NCBI RefSeq assembly: GCF_026719745.1
Contig: NZ_JAPPRQ010000053.1
Coordinates: forward strand, 62,001-126,000
Direction: 5' to 3'
DNA length: 64,000 nucleotides
From: Clostridium sp. ZS2-4
Lineage (GTDB): Bacteria; Bacillota; Clostridia; Clostridiales; Clostridiaceae
Numbering within the stretch: the first letter of the stretch is position 1; each line of letters starts with the position of its first letter. Of this stretch, positions 17,744 through 27,678 are shown one piece after another. Made by a program: the position numbers and the translations under genes. The notes under the pieces are model-generated. The model was not told where the DNA came from and did no database searches. It was given only the letters and a program-made list of their open reading frames with translations.

Positions 17744-19642
17744 ATGTTTAACGATTTGATCTACACAATTTTAAAGTCTGAACATTCAGAAGCGTCTCTA
17801 AAAAATATCCTTACTGAGCATCCAGAAATTAAATATGTATCTCTTATAGGTATTGATTACTCTGGAAATGATACAGACGAAAAAATTCCAATGAGAATTT
17901 TTTTAGAAGATATAGAGGGCTTTTTAAAAGGGGCTATACAAACTGACGGTTCATCAGTAGTTCTTCCTGGGATTGCTACATTAAATAATGCTAAAGTTGA
18001 TATGATTCCAGATACTGAAGTTAATTGGTTTGTTGATTACAATTTTGAAAACATTGATGAAGAAACTGGAAAGCCTGTCGGAACACTTAGAATTCCTTGT
18101 TTCTTAGTACATGACGGTAAGGCAATTGACTCAAGACACATATTGAAATCTTCGATTGCTAATATTGAAGAAAATCTTATGAAATTTTACAAAGATTATC
18201 CTGAACTACTAAAACCATACGGAGCAACACTTGATGATGTAGAAGATGTTTCTGCAACAGCTGCTACTGAACTTGAATTTTGGGTAAAAACACCTCAAGA
18301 AAGAGCACACATTGAGGAGCTTTCAACCGCTCAAGTACTTCAAGAACAATATTGGACTAGAACAAAAGGTTCTGTAAGAACGGCTCTTGAAGAAGTTCTT
18401 GTGTTAATGGATAAATATGGTTTAGAATCAGAAATGGGTCATAAGGAAGTTGGTGGAGTAAAAGCTACTCTAACAGAAGACGGAGACTTAACACATATCA
18501 TGGAACAATTAGAGGTAGACTGGAAATATGCAGATGCTCTACAAGCTGCTGATAATGAATTATTCGTTAGAATATTAGTTAGAGAAACTTTTAGAAGACA
18601 TAAATTAGACGTAACTTTCCTTGCAAAACCAATCGATGGTATTGCCGGAAATGGAGAACACACTCATTTAAGTATAGCATTAAAACTAAAGAACGGAAAA
18701 AGAATAAACCTATTTGCATCTACACAAAACCATTTCTTAAGCATATACGGATATGGTTCATTAATGGGAATTCTTAAAAACTATGAAGTTATAAATCCAT
18801 TTATATCTGCTACTAATGATTCACTTAGAAGATTAAAACCAGGATTTGAAGCACCTATATGTATAGTTACATCACTAGGTCACTCTGTAGAAGTTCCTTC
18901 AAGAAATAGAACTATTTTATTAGGAGTTATTCGTGATAACTCTAACCCTCTTGCAACCAGATTTGAGCTTAGAGCACCAAATCCTCATACAAATACTTAT
19001 CTTGCTCTTGCTGTAATGTTCATGGCATGCAATGATGGTATAACTTATGCAATTACTAATCATAAGACTGAAGATGATTTACTTGCTGAACTTTCTAAAG
19101 CAGATGGAGTTGCTACTGATTATCTTGAAAAAGATAGAGCTTACAGAAGCGAAGAAGATGTATTTGAAGATTACACTGAAGAAGAAAGAAACAAATTATT
19201 TGGTATCGCACCAAAAACAGTATATGAAAATCTTTTAGGTTTTGAAAAACATCCTGAAAAATTAGAAATCCTAAAGTCAGGTGATGTATTTACTGATAAA
19301 ATACTTAACAGTTTTAAAACTGCTGTTGAAAGAAGATGGATTACAGAAATAACTGGAAGAATAATTCCTAATTATATCGATAAAATAAGAAGCTGTAAAA
19401 TGCTTCATAACGCAGAAAGAGCTTCTGATATTGATGTAACTAGATGGAAAAAAGTAAATGATTTAAGAGAATATTTAATGAAAGATTCTTCTTTAGCTAA
19501 TTCTTTATTCACTAGACTGTGTGAATCTGTAGAAAAGAATGATTTTACTACTGTATCTGAACTTCAAATTGAAATGGATGCTAAAATAGAAGAACTAAGA
19601 GAAGCTTATATTCAATATAAAAAGAACCTTTTAGACATATAA
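17744..19642 (+). CDS. glnA: Glutamine synthetase, long form (632 residues)
   Basis: Joins ammonia to glutamate with ATP. Recognisable blocks include the metal-ligand region TAATELEFWVK, the IAGNGEHTHLSIAL block (HxHxS histidine loop), the arginine-bearing SRNRTILLGVIR and the late RFELRAPNPHTNTYLALA. It is about 190 residues longer than a classical GSI enzyme (near 444); the extra part is C-terminal (after about 440), helical and charged, ending in KIEELREAYIQYKKNLLDI. This long form is known in clostridia. ATG at 17744 follows AGGGAGG. The gene is monocistronic with its own promoter and an unusual repeated hairpin after the stop. Confidence 0.93.
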   Translation: MFNDLIYTILKSEHSEASLKNILTEHPEIKYVSLIGIDYSGNDTDEKIPMRIFLEDIEGFLKGAIQTDGSSVVLPGIATLNNAKVDMIPDTEVNWFVDYNFENIDEETGKPVGTLRIPCFLVHDGKAIDSRHILKSSIANIEENLMKFYKDYPELLKPYGATLDDVEDVSATAATELEFWVKTPQERAHIEELSTAQVLQEQYWTRTKGSVRTALEEVLVLMDKYGLESEMGHKEVGGVKATLTEDGDLTHIMEQLEVDWKYADALQAADNELFVRILVRETFRRHKLDVTFLAKPIDGIAGNGEHTHLSIALKLKNGKRINLFASTQNHFLSIYGYGSLMGILKNYEVINPFISATNDSLRRLKPGFEAPICIVTSLGHSVEVPSRNRTILLGVIRDNSNPLATRFELRAPNPHTNTYLALAVMFMACNDGITYAITNHKTEDDLLAELSKADGVATDYLEKDRAYRSEEDVFEDYTEEERNKLFGIAPKTVYENLLGFEKHPEKLEILKSGDVFTDKILNSFKTAVERRWITEITGRIIPNYIDKIRSCKMLHNAERASDIDVTRWKKVNDLREYLMKDSSLANSLFTRLCESVEKNDFTTVSELQIEMDAKIEELREAYIQYKKNLLDI

Positions 19643-19648
19643 TGTAAA

Positions 19649-19732
19649 TTAATAAACCAAAATTATTTAATTAATAAACCAAGATTATTTAATTAATAAA
19701 CCAAGATTATTTAATTCATAATCTTGGTTTAT
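19649..19732 (+). terminator. Hairpin with a triplicated 5' arm after glnA
   Basis: Three tandem 22-base units (19649-19670, 19671-19692, 19693-19714; the first differs by one base) are followed by one complementary arm, ATAATCTTGGTTTAT (19718-19732). Unit 3 makes a perfect 15-base stem with a 7-base loop. Units 1 and 2 could compete for the same arm. A clean T-tract is absent, so terminator function is inferred from position. Confidence 0.6.
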
Positions 19733-19898
19733 AGCTTTATAAAGTAAAATATTTTTACTTTCATTAGTTGTTGAAGTTTCATTATATTAATTTTGGAATA
19801 ATATAGAAATATAAAAAAATTATTACTTAAATTATTAAGAAGCATAATTATAAAGTGTTTTTTTTGAAATTTGCAAGTTATTTTTTTAGAATATGCAA

Positions 19899-19927
19899 TT
19901 GAAATAATCAATTAACTAATATATAAT
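19899..19927 (+). promoter_or_regulatory. Sigma-A-type promoter for pyruvate carboxylase
   Basis: TTGAAA (19899-19904), 17-base spacer, perfect TATAAT (19922-19927). The expected transcript start, near 19934, leaves a leader of about 85 bases that includes the palindrome at 19962-19990. Confidence 0.7.
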
Positions 19928-19957
19928 AGTAGTATTAATATTTTTGCATAAAGAGTA

Positions 19958-20002
19958 TTGTATATATTGCATTATTTTCATGCAATATATTTCTATATAC
20001 AA
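19958..20002 (+). promoter_or_regulatory. Large palindrome between promoter and start codon of pyc
   Basis: Perfect 11-base arms ATATATTGCAT (19962-19972) and ATGCAATATAT (19980-19990) with a 7-base loop. The arms extend imperfectly through TTGTATA and TATACAA to 19958 and 20002. It ends 2-3 bases before the AAAGGAG site, so as RNA it could influence initiation; as DNA it could be a repressor operator. Confidence 0.55.
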
Positions 20003-20017
20003 AAAGGAGTGAATGAA

Positions 20018-23000
20018 TTGGTTAAAAAATTCAAGAGAATTCTAGTAGCAAACAGAGGAGAAATTGCTATAAGAATATTCAGAGCTTGTAATGAATTGGG
20101 TATAAGGACTGTTGCCATATACTCAGACGAAGATAAGTGTTCTTTATTTAGAACTAAGGCTGATGAAGCTTATGAAATCGGAAAAAATCAAGGACCTATT
20201 GAAGCCTATCTTAATATTGACGAAATAATAAACCTTGCTTTAAAAAAAGGTGTAGATGCAATCCACCCTGGTTATGGATTTTTATCTGAAAATGCTGAAT
20301 TTGCACAAAAATGTGAAGAGGCAGGCATTGAATTCATAGGACCTACCGCAAATATGATGGAAAGACTTGGTGATAAAATAAAGTCTAAATTAGTTGCTCA
20401 AAGCGTTAATGTACCAACTATACCTGGAGTTGAAAAACCTGTTACATCAGAAGAAGAAGCTATAGAATTTGCCACCGCGTGTGGATACCCTATCATGCTA
20501 AAAGCTGCTGCCGGCGGTGGTGGACGTGGTATGAGGATAGTTAGAAACCAAGATGAATTACTACCTTCTTTTAGAAGTGCTAAAAATGAAGCAAAAAAAG
20601 CTTTTGGTATAGATGATATTTTCATCGAAAAATTTCTTGAAAAACCTAAGCATATAGAAGTTCAAATTTTAGGAGATAAACACGGAAATATTGTACATTT
20701 ATATGAAAGAGATTGTTCTGTTCAAAGACGTCATCAAAAGGTAATTGAATTTACTCCAGCTTTTGCTCTTCCACAAGAAAAAAGAGATGAGATTTGTGCC
20801 GATGCTCTAAAAATAGCTAAATCTGTAGGATATAGAAATGCAGGAACTCTAGAGTTCTTAGTAGATATGTATGGCAATCATTATTTTATAGAAATGAATC
20901 CTAGAATTCAAGTTGAACATACTGTAACTGAAATGGTTACTGGTATTGATATTGTTCAAAGCCAAATTTTAGTTGCACAAGGATATTCTTTAGATTCTAA
21001 AGAAATAGGTATATCTTCTCAAGATGATATTACCCTTAGAGGATATGCTATTCAATGCAGAGTTACAACTGAAGATCCTTCCAATAATTTCGCACCTGAT
21101 ACTGGTAAAATTGATGTTTACAGAACAGGTTCCGGGTTCGGTATACGACTTGATGGTGGAAATGGTTTTACAGGAGCTGTAATCAGTCCATACTATGACA
21201 GCTTACTTTTTAAAACTACCGCTTGGTCTAGAAGCTTTGAAGATACTATAAGAAAATCTCTACGTTCTTTAAAGGAATTAAACATTTCTGGTATAAAAAC
21301 TAACGTTGACTTTTTAATTAACGTTTTAAATAACCCAATATTTGCAAAAGGTGAATGTAATACAAGTTTTATTGAAACTGAAAAGGAATTATTCAATATC
21401 ACTACAAAAGCTGATTCAGAATATAATATACTTAAATTCATTGGTGATGTAGTTATAAATCAAACTCATGGAACAAAAAAAGATTTTGATGTACCTGTTG
21501 TTCCTAAAATTGAAGCACCTGGAGACTTAAAAGGTACAAAGCAAATACTTGATAAAAAAGGTCCTGAAGGTCTGGTTAAATGGATTAAATCACAAGAAAA
21601 ATTACTTCTTACAGATACAACTATGAGAGATGCTCATCAATCGCTAATGGCAACTAGAATGAGAACTGTAGACATGGTTAAGGTAGCAAACGCAACCTCA
21701 GTGCTTGGAAAAGATTTATTTTCTGTTGAAATGTGGGGCGGCGCAACCTTTGACGTAGCTTATAGATTTTTAAAGGAATCTCCTTGGACTAGACTACAGG
21801 AATTAAGAAAAAAAATCCCTAATGTTCTATTCCAAATGCTGATAAGAGGTTCTAACGGTGTTGGATATAAAAACTATCCTGATAATGTAATACGAGAATT
21901 GATTGATGAATCAGCTAAATCAGGAATTGATGTATTTAGAATTTTTGACTCCCTTAACTGGCTAAAAGGAATGGAAGTTGCAATTGACCAAGTTATTAAA
22001 AACGATAAGGTTGCAGAAGCTTGTATTTGCTATACTGGGGATATTTTAGATCACACAAAAGACAAATACTCTATAGATTATTATGTTAAAAAAGCAAAAG
22101 AAATTGAAAAAATGGGTGCTCATATACTTGGAATTAAGGATATGTCTGCTCTATTGAAACCTTATGCTGCATACAAGCTTATTAAAGCATTAAAAAATGA
22201 AATATCTATACCAATTCATCTTCATACTCATGATACAACTGGAAATGGAGTTGCAACTGTCATAATGGCAGCTGAAGCTGGAGTTGACATTGTAGATACT
22301 GCATTAGACAGTATGTCTGGACTTACAAGTCAACCTGCATTAAACTCTGTTGTAGCAGCTCTTGAGCATACTATGAGAAATACAGGCATAGATTTAGATG
22401 GAGTTCAAAGACTTTCAGATTACTGGGCTGCAGTAAGACCAGTTTACGGTGAATTTGAATCAGGATTAAAATCAGGTTCTACTGAAATATATAAATATGA
22501 AATACCAGGAGGACAATACTCAAATTTAAAACCGCAAGTTGAAAGCTTTGGTCTTGGCCATAGATTCAATGAAGTTAAAGAAATGTATAAGAAAGTAAAT
22601 ACTATGGTAGGCGATATTGTTAAGGTAACTCCTTCTTCTAAAATGGTAGGTGACCTTGCAATATTCATGGTACAAAATAATCTTGCACCTGAAAATATAG
22701 TAGAAAAAGGCAAAGATATGGCATTCCCTGATTCATCCTTGGCTTACTTTAAAGGAATGATGGGACAGCCTGAAGGTGGATTTCCTGAAGATCTTCAAAA
22801 AATTGTTTTAAAAGGTGAAAAGCCTATCACTTGCAGGCCTGGTGAACTTCTTCCACCTGAAGATTTTGACTCAGTTGTTAAACATCTTAAGGATAAGTTT
22901 GACATTGAACCTACTAAACAAGATATTCTAAGCTATACACTATATCCAGATGTATTTGAAGATTACCTAAAATACATTAAAGAAAATGGCGATCTTAGCC

Positions 23001-23449
23001 TAATGGGAAGTGATATCTATTTCCACGGATTACGTGAAGGAGAAACTTGTGAAATCAAAGTAGCAGAAGGAAGAACTTTAATCATAAAGCTTCTTAAAGT
23101 AACTAAAGTGAATAATGAAGGCTTTAGAACTTTAATATTTGAAGTTAATGGAAATAGACGTGAAATTAAAATAAAAGATAAAACTACAAAAGCTGTTGCT
23201 GCGGCTGATGCACTCCAAATGGCTGACCCAGATAATCCTCTTGAAATTGGTTCAAGTATACCTGGTACAGTGCTGAAAGTACTTGTACAGCCTGGAGATG
23301 AAGTTAAAGAAAATGACAGCTTAATTATAATAGAAGCAATGAAAATGGAAACAATCATTACAGCTACAACAAGTGGAACAGTAAAATTAGTAAAAGTTAC
23401 AGAAGGGCAGCAAGTTAAATCTGGAGAACTCTTGGTTGAACTTAACTAA
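20018..23449 (+). CDS. pyc: Pyruvate carboxylase
   Basis: Biotin enzyme converting pyruvate, bicarbonate and ATP to oxaloacetate (anaplerosis). It has 1143 residues, the usual length. Domains: biotin carboxylase (1-450, start FKRILVANRGEIAIRIFRAC, glycine-rich AAAGGGGRGMR), carboxyltransferase (about 520-800, LLTDTTMRDAHQSLMATRMR, with HLHTHDTTGNG metal ligands), PYC-OADA tetramerisation region, and biotinyl domain (last 70 residues, biotin lysine in IEAMKMET). I chose TTG at 20018: AAAGGAG lies 8 bases upstream. A frame opening to an ATG at 19958 runs through the palindrome and adds residues absent from the family. Confidence 0.97.
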   Translation: MVKKFKRILVANRGEIAIRIFRACNELGIRTVAIYSDEDKCSLFRTKADEAYEIGKNQGPIEAYLNIDEIINLALKKGVDAIHPGYGFLSENAEFAQKCEEAGIEFIGPTANMMERLGDKIKSKLVAQSVNVPTIPGVEKPVTSEEEAIEFATACGYPIMLKAAAGGGGRGMRIVRNQDELLPSFRSAKNEAKKAFGIDDIFIEKFLEKPKHIEVQILGDKHGNIVHLYERDCSVQRRHQKVIEFTPAFALPQEKRDEICADALKIAKSVGYRNAGTLEFLVDMYGNHYFIEMNPRIQVEHTVTEMVTGIDIVQSQILVAQGYSLDSKEIGISSQDDITLRGYAIQCRVTTEDPSNNFAPDTGKIDVYRTGSGFGIRLDGGNGFTGAVISPYYDSLLFKTTAWSRSFEDTIRKSLRSLKELNISGIKTNVDFLINVLNNPIFAKGECNTSFIETEKELFNITTKADSEYNILKFIGDVVINQTHGTKKDFDVPVVPKIEAPGDLKGTKQILDKKGPEGLVKWIKSQEKLLLTDTTMRDAHQSLMATRMRTVDMVKVANATSVLGKDLFSVEMWGGATFDVAYRFLKESPWTRLQELRKKIPNVLFQMLIRGSNGVGYKNYPDNVIRELIDESAKSGIDVFRIFDSLNWLKGMEVAIDQVIKNDKVAEACICYTGDILDHTKDKYSIDYYVKKAKEIEKMGAHILGIKDMSALLKPYAAYKLIKALKNEISIPIHLHTHDTTGNGVATVIMAAEAGVDIVDTALDSMSGLTSQPALNSVVAALEHTMRNTGIDLDGVQRLSDYWAAVRPVYGEFESGLKSGSTEIYKYEIPGGQYSNLKPQVESFGLGHRFNEVKEMYKKVNTMVGDIVKVTPSSKMVGDLAIFMVQNNLAPENIVEKGKDMAFPDSSLAYFKGMMGQPEGGFPEDLQKIVLKGEKPITCRPGELLPPEDFDSVVKHLKDKFDIEPTKQDILSYTLYPDVFEDYLKYIKENGDLSLMGSDIYFHGLREGETCEIKVAEGRTLIIKLLKVTKVNNEGFRTLIFEVNGNRREIKIKDKTTKAVAAADALQMADPDNPLEIGSSIPGTVLKVLVQPGDEVKENDSLIIIEAMKMETIITATTSGTVKLVKVTEGQQVKSGELLVELN

Positions 23450-23470
23450 AGCTGCATTTCCCCTTATTTT

Positions 23471-23506
23471 AGAGCGTATGTCATATAAAAACATACGCTC
23501 TTTTTT
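23471..23506 (+). terminator. Rho-independent terminator of pyc
   Basis: Perfect 11-base stem AGAGCGTATGT / ACATACGCTCT with a 9-base loop, followed by TTTTTT. It lies between the convergent pyc and response regulator genes. Confidence 0.9.
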
Positions 23507-23513
23507 ATTGCTC

Positions 23514-25088
23514 TCAATTGTAATTACTGAATTCACTTGGTAAATAACCTGTATACTTCTTAAATATCTTTGAAAAATACCTATAATCTGGATAACCTAA
23601 TTTTAAAGCAACTTCTGCCACTTTTATATTCGGATTTTGAAGATACTCTATTGCTTTTTCCATTCTCAGCTTTGTAATATACTCTACAAAACTTATACCC
23701 AATATTTTTTTTATTCTTCTGCTTAAATAGCTTTCACTTAAATATACTTCCTTAGCAACATCCTTTAAAGATATATTTTCAGTATAATGTTCATTTATAT
23801 ATTCTATGGCTTTATTTAGTCCACTTTCACTGATATTTATATTTTCTAACTTTATATATCTAAGCACACTGTTAATAATTCCATCTACCCATTTATATAA
23901 TTCGTTAATCGTATTCAATCCCTCTACTTTTTGGTAGGCCTCAAATTCTCTACCCAGTACCTTCTCTACAGATATATTATGTTCATTTAACATTTTCAAA
24001 GCCATTACAACGATTTCCAAGCTTACTTGCTTTATGACTCCATAACCTATATTATTATCTTTAAATACCTTAAAATACATATTATTCAGTTGTTTACTTG
24101 TTTTCACCTTATCTCCAGCCTTTAAGCTTAATTTAATCTCTTCTTCCGCATTTAAAATATAAGTCCATTTCATTAAATTTTCATGCTTTAAATCTGTAAA
24201 ATAATTGATACTTCCTCTACCTTCATATAATTTATTTTTTAAGGCTTGTTTACTTTCATTGTATATTTTTTGTATTTCGTATATAGATCCAAAATCAGAT
24301 ACCCCAATAGTAATCTTATTACCTAGTTCTTCTATAATTTCCAATCTAATATTCTCAAAAATTTTTTCAATATCTCTTTGAACTAAGTTACCCAAATCTA
24401 ATATTACAGCCATAATATTTTCATGGCATTCTACTATATACTGGGGAATTCCAGTTAAGCATTTATGAATCTTCTTTTTAATATACTTATTTTGTTCATA
24501 TAAAATATCAAAACTACCTTTTCCTAATATCTCCTTATAATTATCATTTTCAATACATCCTATAACTATTGATTTTAAATCAATACTATACTTTTCAATA
24601 AACTCATCTAATTCAATACTGCTTATTATCTTTCCCCTCATCATATCTAAAAGAATTTTTTCTCTTGCAATATCAACCTGCTCTTTGTTCCTCTTAAATT
24701 CATTGTAAACTTTCTCAATTGAACTCATTAATTCTTCTTCATCTACAGGCTTTAAAATAAAGTCAACAGCATTTATTTTTACAGCTCCTCTGGCATATTC
24801 AAAGTCATCATATCCAGTTACTATAATAAATCTGCACTCTGGTAAAAATTCTTTTATGTTTTTAGCCATCTCTATTCCATTTATTCCAGCCATACTTATA
24901 TCCGTAACTACTAAATCCGGACGTATTGCTTTAGCTATTTCTATACCTTCAAATCCATTAGATGCCTCACCACAGATTTCACACTCGTATTTTCCCCAAT
25001 CTATAGTTTTTTTCATTCCTTCTCTAGCTAAAACTTCATCATCTACTATCATTACTTTAATGATTTTCTTCACCCTCTTTCCAATCAT
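23514..25088 (-). CDS. YesN-type response regulator, AraC-family output domain
   Basis: A 524-residue two-component regulator. The receiver domain (about 10-130) has VMIVDDEVLAREG, the phosphoacceptor in LVVTDISMAGING and the lysine in FILKPVDEEEL. A long middle region (about 150-400) follows. The C-terminal AraC DNA-binding domain (about 420-524) has two helix-turn-helices, including LKDVAKEVYLSESYLSRRIK and VALKLGYPDYRYFSKIFKK. The gene overlaps the upstream kinase gene by up to 32 bases, so the two are translationally coupled. The exact start (25088, or GTG at 25073) is unclear because neither has a well-spaced ribosome binding site. Likely target: the nearby ABC importer. Confidence 0.92.
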   Translation of the reverse strand: MIGKRVKKIIKVMIVDDEVLAREGMKKTIDWGKYECEICGEASNGFEGIEIAKAIRPDLVVTDISMAGINGIEMAKNIKEFLPECRFIIVTGYDDFEYARGAVKINAVDFILKPVDEEELMSSIEKVYNEFKRNKEQVDIAREKILLDMMRGKIISSIELDEFIEKYSIDLKSIVIGCIENDNYKEILGKGSFDILYEQNKYIKKKIHKCLTGIPQYIVECHENIMAVILDLGNLVQRDIEKIFENIRLEIIEELGNKITIGVSDFGSIYEIQKIYNESKQALKNKLYEGRGSINYFTDLKHENLMKWTYILNAEEEIKLSLKAGDKVKTSKQLNNMYFKVFKDNNIGYGVIKQVSLEIVVMALKMLNEHNISVEKVLGREFEAYQKVEGLNTINELYKWVDGIINSVLRYIKLENINISESGLNKAIEYINEHYTENISLKDVAKEVYLSESYLSRRIKKILGISFVEYITKLRMEKAIEYLQNPNIKVAEVALKLGYPDYRYFSKIFKKYTGYLPSEFSNYN

Positions 25089-26796
25089 ATGGAAGGATTA
25101 ATTTAACATATGTTTTGTCATATATTCTATCCAAGTACACTCCGTATTCTTCTCCATAATGCAGTTTAACTCTTCTATCCACATTATTCATTCCAATACC
25201 TTCACCCTTAGTACTTTTGTTTTTTATTCCAATACCATCATCAATAATTTCAAAACAAATATTTTTTTCACTCTTGTATCCTTTTATCCAAAGTTCCCCT
25301 TTTTCCAGCTTAGGTTCCAACCCATGAATTATGGCATTTTCAACTAAAGGCTGTAATAAAAGCTTTAAAATTTTCTGTTCTAATATTTCTTCCTCTATTT
25401 CAAAACTTACACCGAATTTTTCTCCATACCGTATTTTTTGAATGGTCAAGTAATTATTAATCTGATCAATATCTTCTTTTACAGTAACTACATCCCCTTT
25501 TTTACTTATACTATACCTTAAAAATTTACCTAAAGAAGTAGTCATTTTCACTACCCCATCATTCTCTCCAAGCTTAGCCATCCATTTTATAGATTCTAAA
25601 GTATTGTATAAAAAATGAGGATTTACCTGAGCTTTTAAGTTTTTATATTCTGCTTCTTTCAAAAGATACTGCTTAATATACACCTCTTCAATTAGCTTGT
25701 CTATTTCCCTTACCATCTTATTAAAACTCTTTCCTAGCTCTCCAATTTCATCATTGCTTTTTATAGAAAAGTTTACATTCAAATCTCCCTTTTCAACCTT
25801 ACGCATAAGTCTTGAAAGCTCATTTACAGGCTTTGAAATACTCTTAGACAAACCAAGAGACACTATGATTGCAAAAACTCCTAAAAATATAAGTACAAAT
25901 ATAAAGGTCTGAATAATTACTTCTTTATCCTTATACATTACTCTAACAGGCACTGTTTGAACTATTTTAAACTCATTATTCGCAAGAGTATTAAAATAAG
26001 CCATATATTTTTCTCCTTCTATGCTGCATACAAATCTCCCCTGCTTATTATTTAAAATAGTATCTAAATAACCTTCATAAAACTTAAAACCCGTCTTATC
26101 CTTGTGCAGCTTATCAGTGATTATCTTACCTTCCCTGTCTAATATATGGATATTATTTCCTTCATATATCTCCGTATGTTTTAAAATATTATCAAAATAA
26201 TCATCATATATATCTAAAAAAACATATCCTAATTTTTTACCGCTGTCTCTATCTATAATTTGCCTGCATATAGCCAGTACAACATCTTTTCTTTCTTTAC
26301 CATCAACTCTTCTATGAACATAAAATACCTTATTATCTCCAGCTGAATCTATTTTTTTAAAAATATCATTGTGTAACTCTCCATAAATAGGTGAAAAATA
26401 TTCTTGAGTAGTAAATCTGCTAAAGGGATTATTTACCCCTGTTATGTATACAGGTATATCAATTTTTTGATTAGCTACTACACTGGTAATTATAGTATAT
26501 ATACTCTGAGAATCTTTAAATTTTTCACTATAGCTAATATACTTATTTTTCTTTAAAATTTTCTGAATTTCTTTGTTTTCAGCCATAAACTCAATAATAC
26601 TTGAAAAATTATTTATGGAAGAATCAATAAAAGAACTCATTATTTTTATATTTTCATTTATTGAAGTATTTATTTTTTTATCTATTAAACTTGAAGTATT
26701 ATAGTAATAAAAGAATGTCAATATTATCAATGGTAAAAACCCAACTAGTATGAATGCTTTAAAAAGTCTTGCTTTGAAATTTACACTTTTTATCAT
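25057..26796 (-). CDS. YesM-type sensor histidine kinase
   Basis: Membrane sensor of about 579 residues that phosphorylates the adjacent YesN-type regulator. It has an N-terminal transmembrane helix (about 12-32), a large extracellular Cache-like domain (about 35-285), a second helix (about 290-315), a HAMP domain (about 318-370), a His_kinase domain with NPHFLYNTLESIKWM (phosphorylated histidine) and a HATPase_c domain (about 450-579, LLLQPLVENAIIHG, DDGIGI, GEGIGMNNV). ATG at 26796 is preferred to one at 26853 because AGAGGTG lies just before it. It follows the MgtC-like gene by about 120 bases. Confidence 0.93.
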   Translation of the reverse strand: MIKSVNFKARLFKAFILVGFLPLIILTFFYYYNTSSLIDKKINTSINENIKIMSSFIDSSINNFSSIIEFMAENKEIQKILKKNKYISYSEKFKDSQSIYTIITSVVANQKIDIPVYITGVNNPFSRFTTQEYFSPIYGELHNDIFKKIDSAGDNKVFYVHRRVDGKERKDVVLAICRQIIDRDSGKKLGYVFLDIYDDYFDNILKHTEIYEGNNIHILDREGKIITDKLHKDKTGFKFYEGYLDTILNNKQGRFVCSIEGEKYMAYFNTLANNEFKIVQTVPVRVMYKDKEVIIQTFIFVLIFLGVFAIIVSLGLSKSISKPVNELSRLMRKVEKGDLNVNFSIKSNDEIGELGKSFNKMVREIDKLIEEVYIKQYLLKEAEYKNLKAQVNPHFLYNTLESIKWMAKLGENDGVVKMTTSLGKFLRYSISKKGDVVTVKEDIDQINNYLTIQKIRYGEKFGVSFEIEEEILEQKILKLLLQPLVENAIIHGLEPKLEKGELWIKGYKSEKNICFEIIDDGIGIKNKSTKGEGIGMNNVDRRVKLHYGEEYGVYLDRIYDKTYVKLILPYDWKEGEENH

Positions 26797-26834
26797 TTTC
26801 ACCTCTTTGTACCCACAGTTTAATTCAAAATAAT

Positions 26835-26882
26835 TATAGCACAAAAAACTCATTTTCTATATAAACGAGCCTTTGTGCTATA
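26835..26882 (-). terminator. Hairpin between the MgtC-like gene and the sensor kinase
   Basis: Perfect 11-base outer stem TATAGCACAAA / TTTGTGCTATA with a partly paired interior (ACTC/GAG), followed on the minus strand by ATTATTTTG. It lies 33 bases after the mgtC-like stop and may be a terminator or attenuator. Confidence 0.5.
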
Positions 26883-26914
26883 AATTGAAACTTAATTCAA
26901 ATGTAGTATTTGTA

Positions 26915-27649
26915 CTATATAATTGTAACTCTTATAATTTCTTCAAAAACACTTAAATCCTGAACTATTGTCCCGGGCTTTATATATCTTGGAATTAAAA
27001 TTGTATACAAACTTTTTTTTGAACAAGCAATTTCTTCATTCACTTCATTATTTTCTTCATCATCTAAAGAATCTTCCTCTAAAGAAAATTCTATATTTTT
27101 GACTTTAATATTTCTGATTTCAAAATATTCTGACACTCTATCCACCAAGTCTTTTTTATTGTAATATTCCATCTCAATTTTTACTACATTAGTCTTGGCA
27201 AATAATTTCCCTTCAAATTTCTTTAAAGATGCCAATACTCCATAAACCCCTATTGCTGAAAAAATACTCAAAAGATAATATCCCATTCCTACTGCAAGTC
27301 CAATGCAAGCTACTACCCATATAGTGGCAGCGGTAGTGAGCCCTTTAACGGAACCTTTATCCCGTATTATTGTACCTGCTCCTAAAAAACCTACTCCAGT
27401 TACTACTTGTGCTCCTATTCTCCCTATATCAGCCTTAAGTGCATTAGCTAGCTGTGGATCTTGCGCTATCATCTTAACTGTATCCTCTACCATATAAACT
27501 TGTATCATAGATATGACAGCTGCTCCAACACAAACCAATATATGAGTTCTGAATCCCGCTGGTCTGTTTTTAAACTCCCTTTCATATCCTATAAGACCAC
27601 CAACTACTATAGCCAAGCCTAATCTAATAATTACCTCTTGCCACTGCAC
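26915..27649 (-). CDS. MgtC/SapB family membrane protein
   Basis: A 244-residue membrane protein. The N-terminal 140 residues form the MgtC hydrophobic domain, with the signatures GGLIGYEREFKNRPAGFRTH and VGFLGAGTIIR and about four to five transmembrane helices. The C-terminal 90 residues form a soluble ACT-like domain split by an acidic low-complexity run (EEDSLDDEENNEVNEE). MgtC proteins are linked to growth in low magnesium and to control of ATP synthase in pathogens; transport has not been shown. No Mg2+ riboswitch was recognised upstream. It lies between the ABC importer and its probable two-component regulators, an unexplained link. Confidence 0.88.
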   Translation of the reverse strand: MQWQEVIIRLGLAIVVGGLIGYEREFKNRPAGFRTHILVCVGAAVISMIQVYMVEDTVKMIAQDPQLANALKADIGRIGAQVVTGVGFLGAGTIIRDKGSVKGLTTAATIWVVACIGLAVGMGYYLLSIFSAIGVYGVLASLKKFEGKLFAKTNVVKIEMEYYNKKDLVDRVSEYFEIRNIKVKNIEFSLEEDSLDDEENNEVNEEIACSKKSLYTILIPRYIKPGTIVQDLSVFEEIIRVTII

Positions 27650-27678
27650 CTTTTCATCCTCCTTTCTTTATGTTTTAA

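Larger units (their letters stand above)
19733..20017 (+). other. Intergenic leader of pyruvate carboxylase
   Basis: 285 bases between the glnA hairpin and the pyc start. It holds a strong promoter and a large palindrome close to the ribosome binding site (both listed separately). No coding sequence was recognised. Confidence 0.5.

Noticed and set aside
19958-20017. Upstream extension of pyruvate carboxylase from ATG 19958
   Set aside because: The extra 20 residues come from the palindrome and are hydrophobic and unlike the family start; a good ribosome binding site points to TTG 20018.
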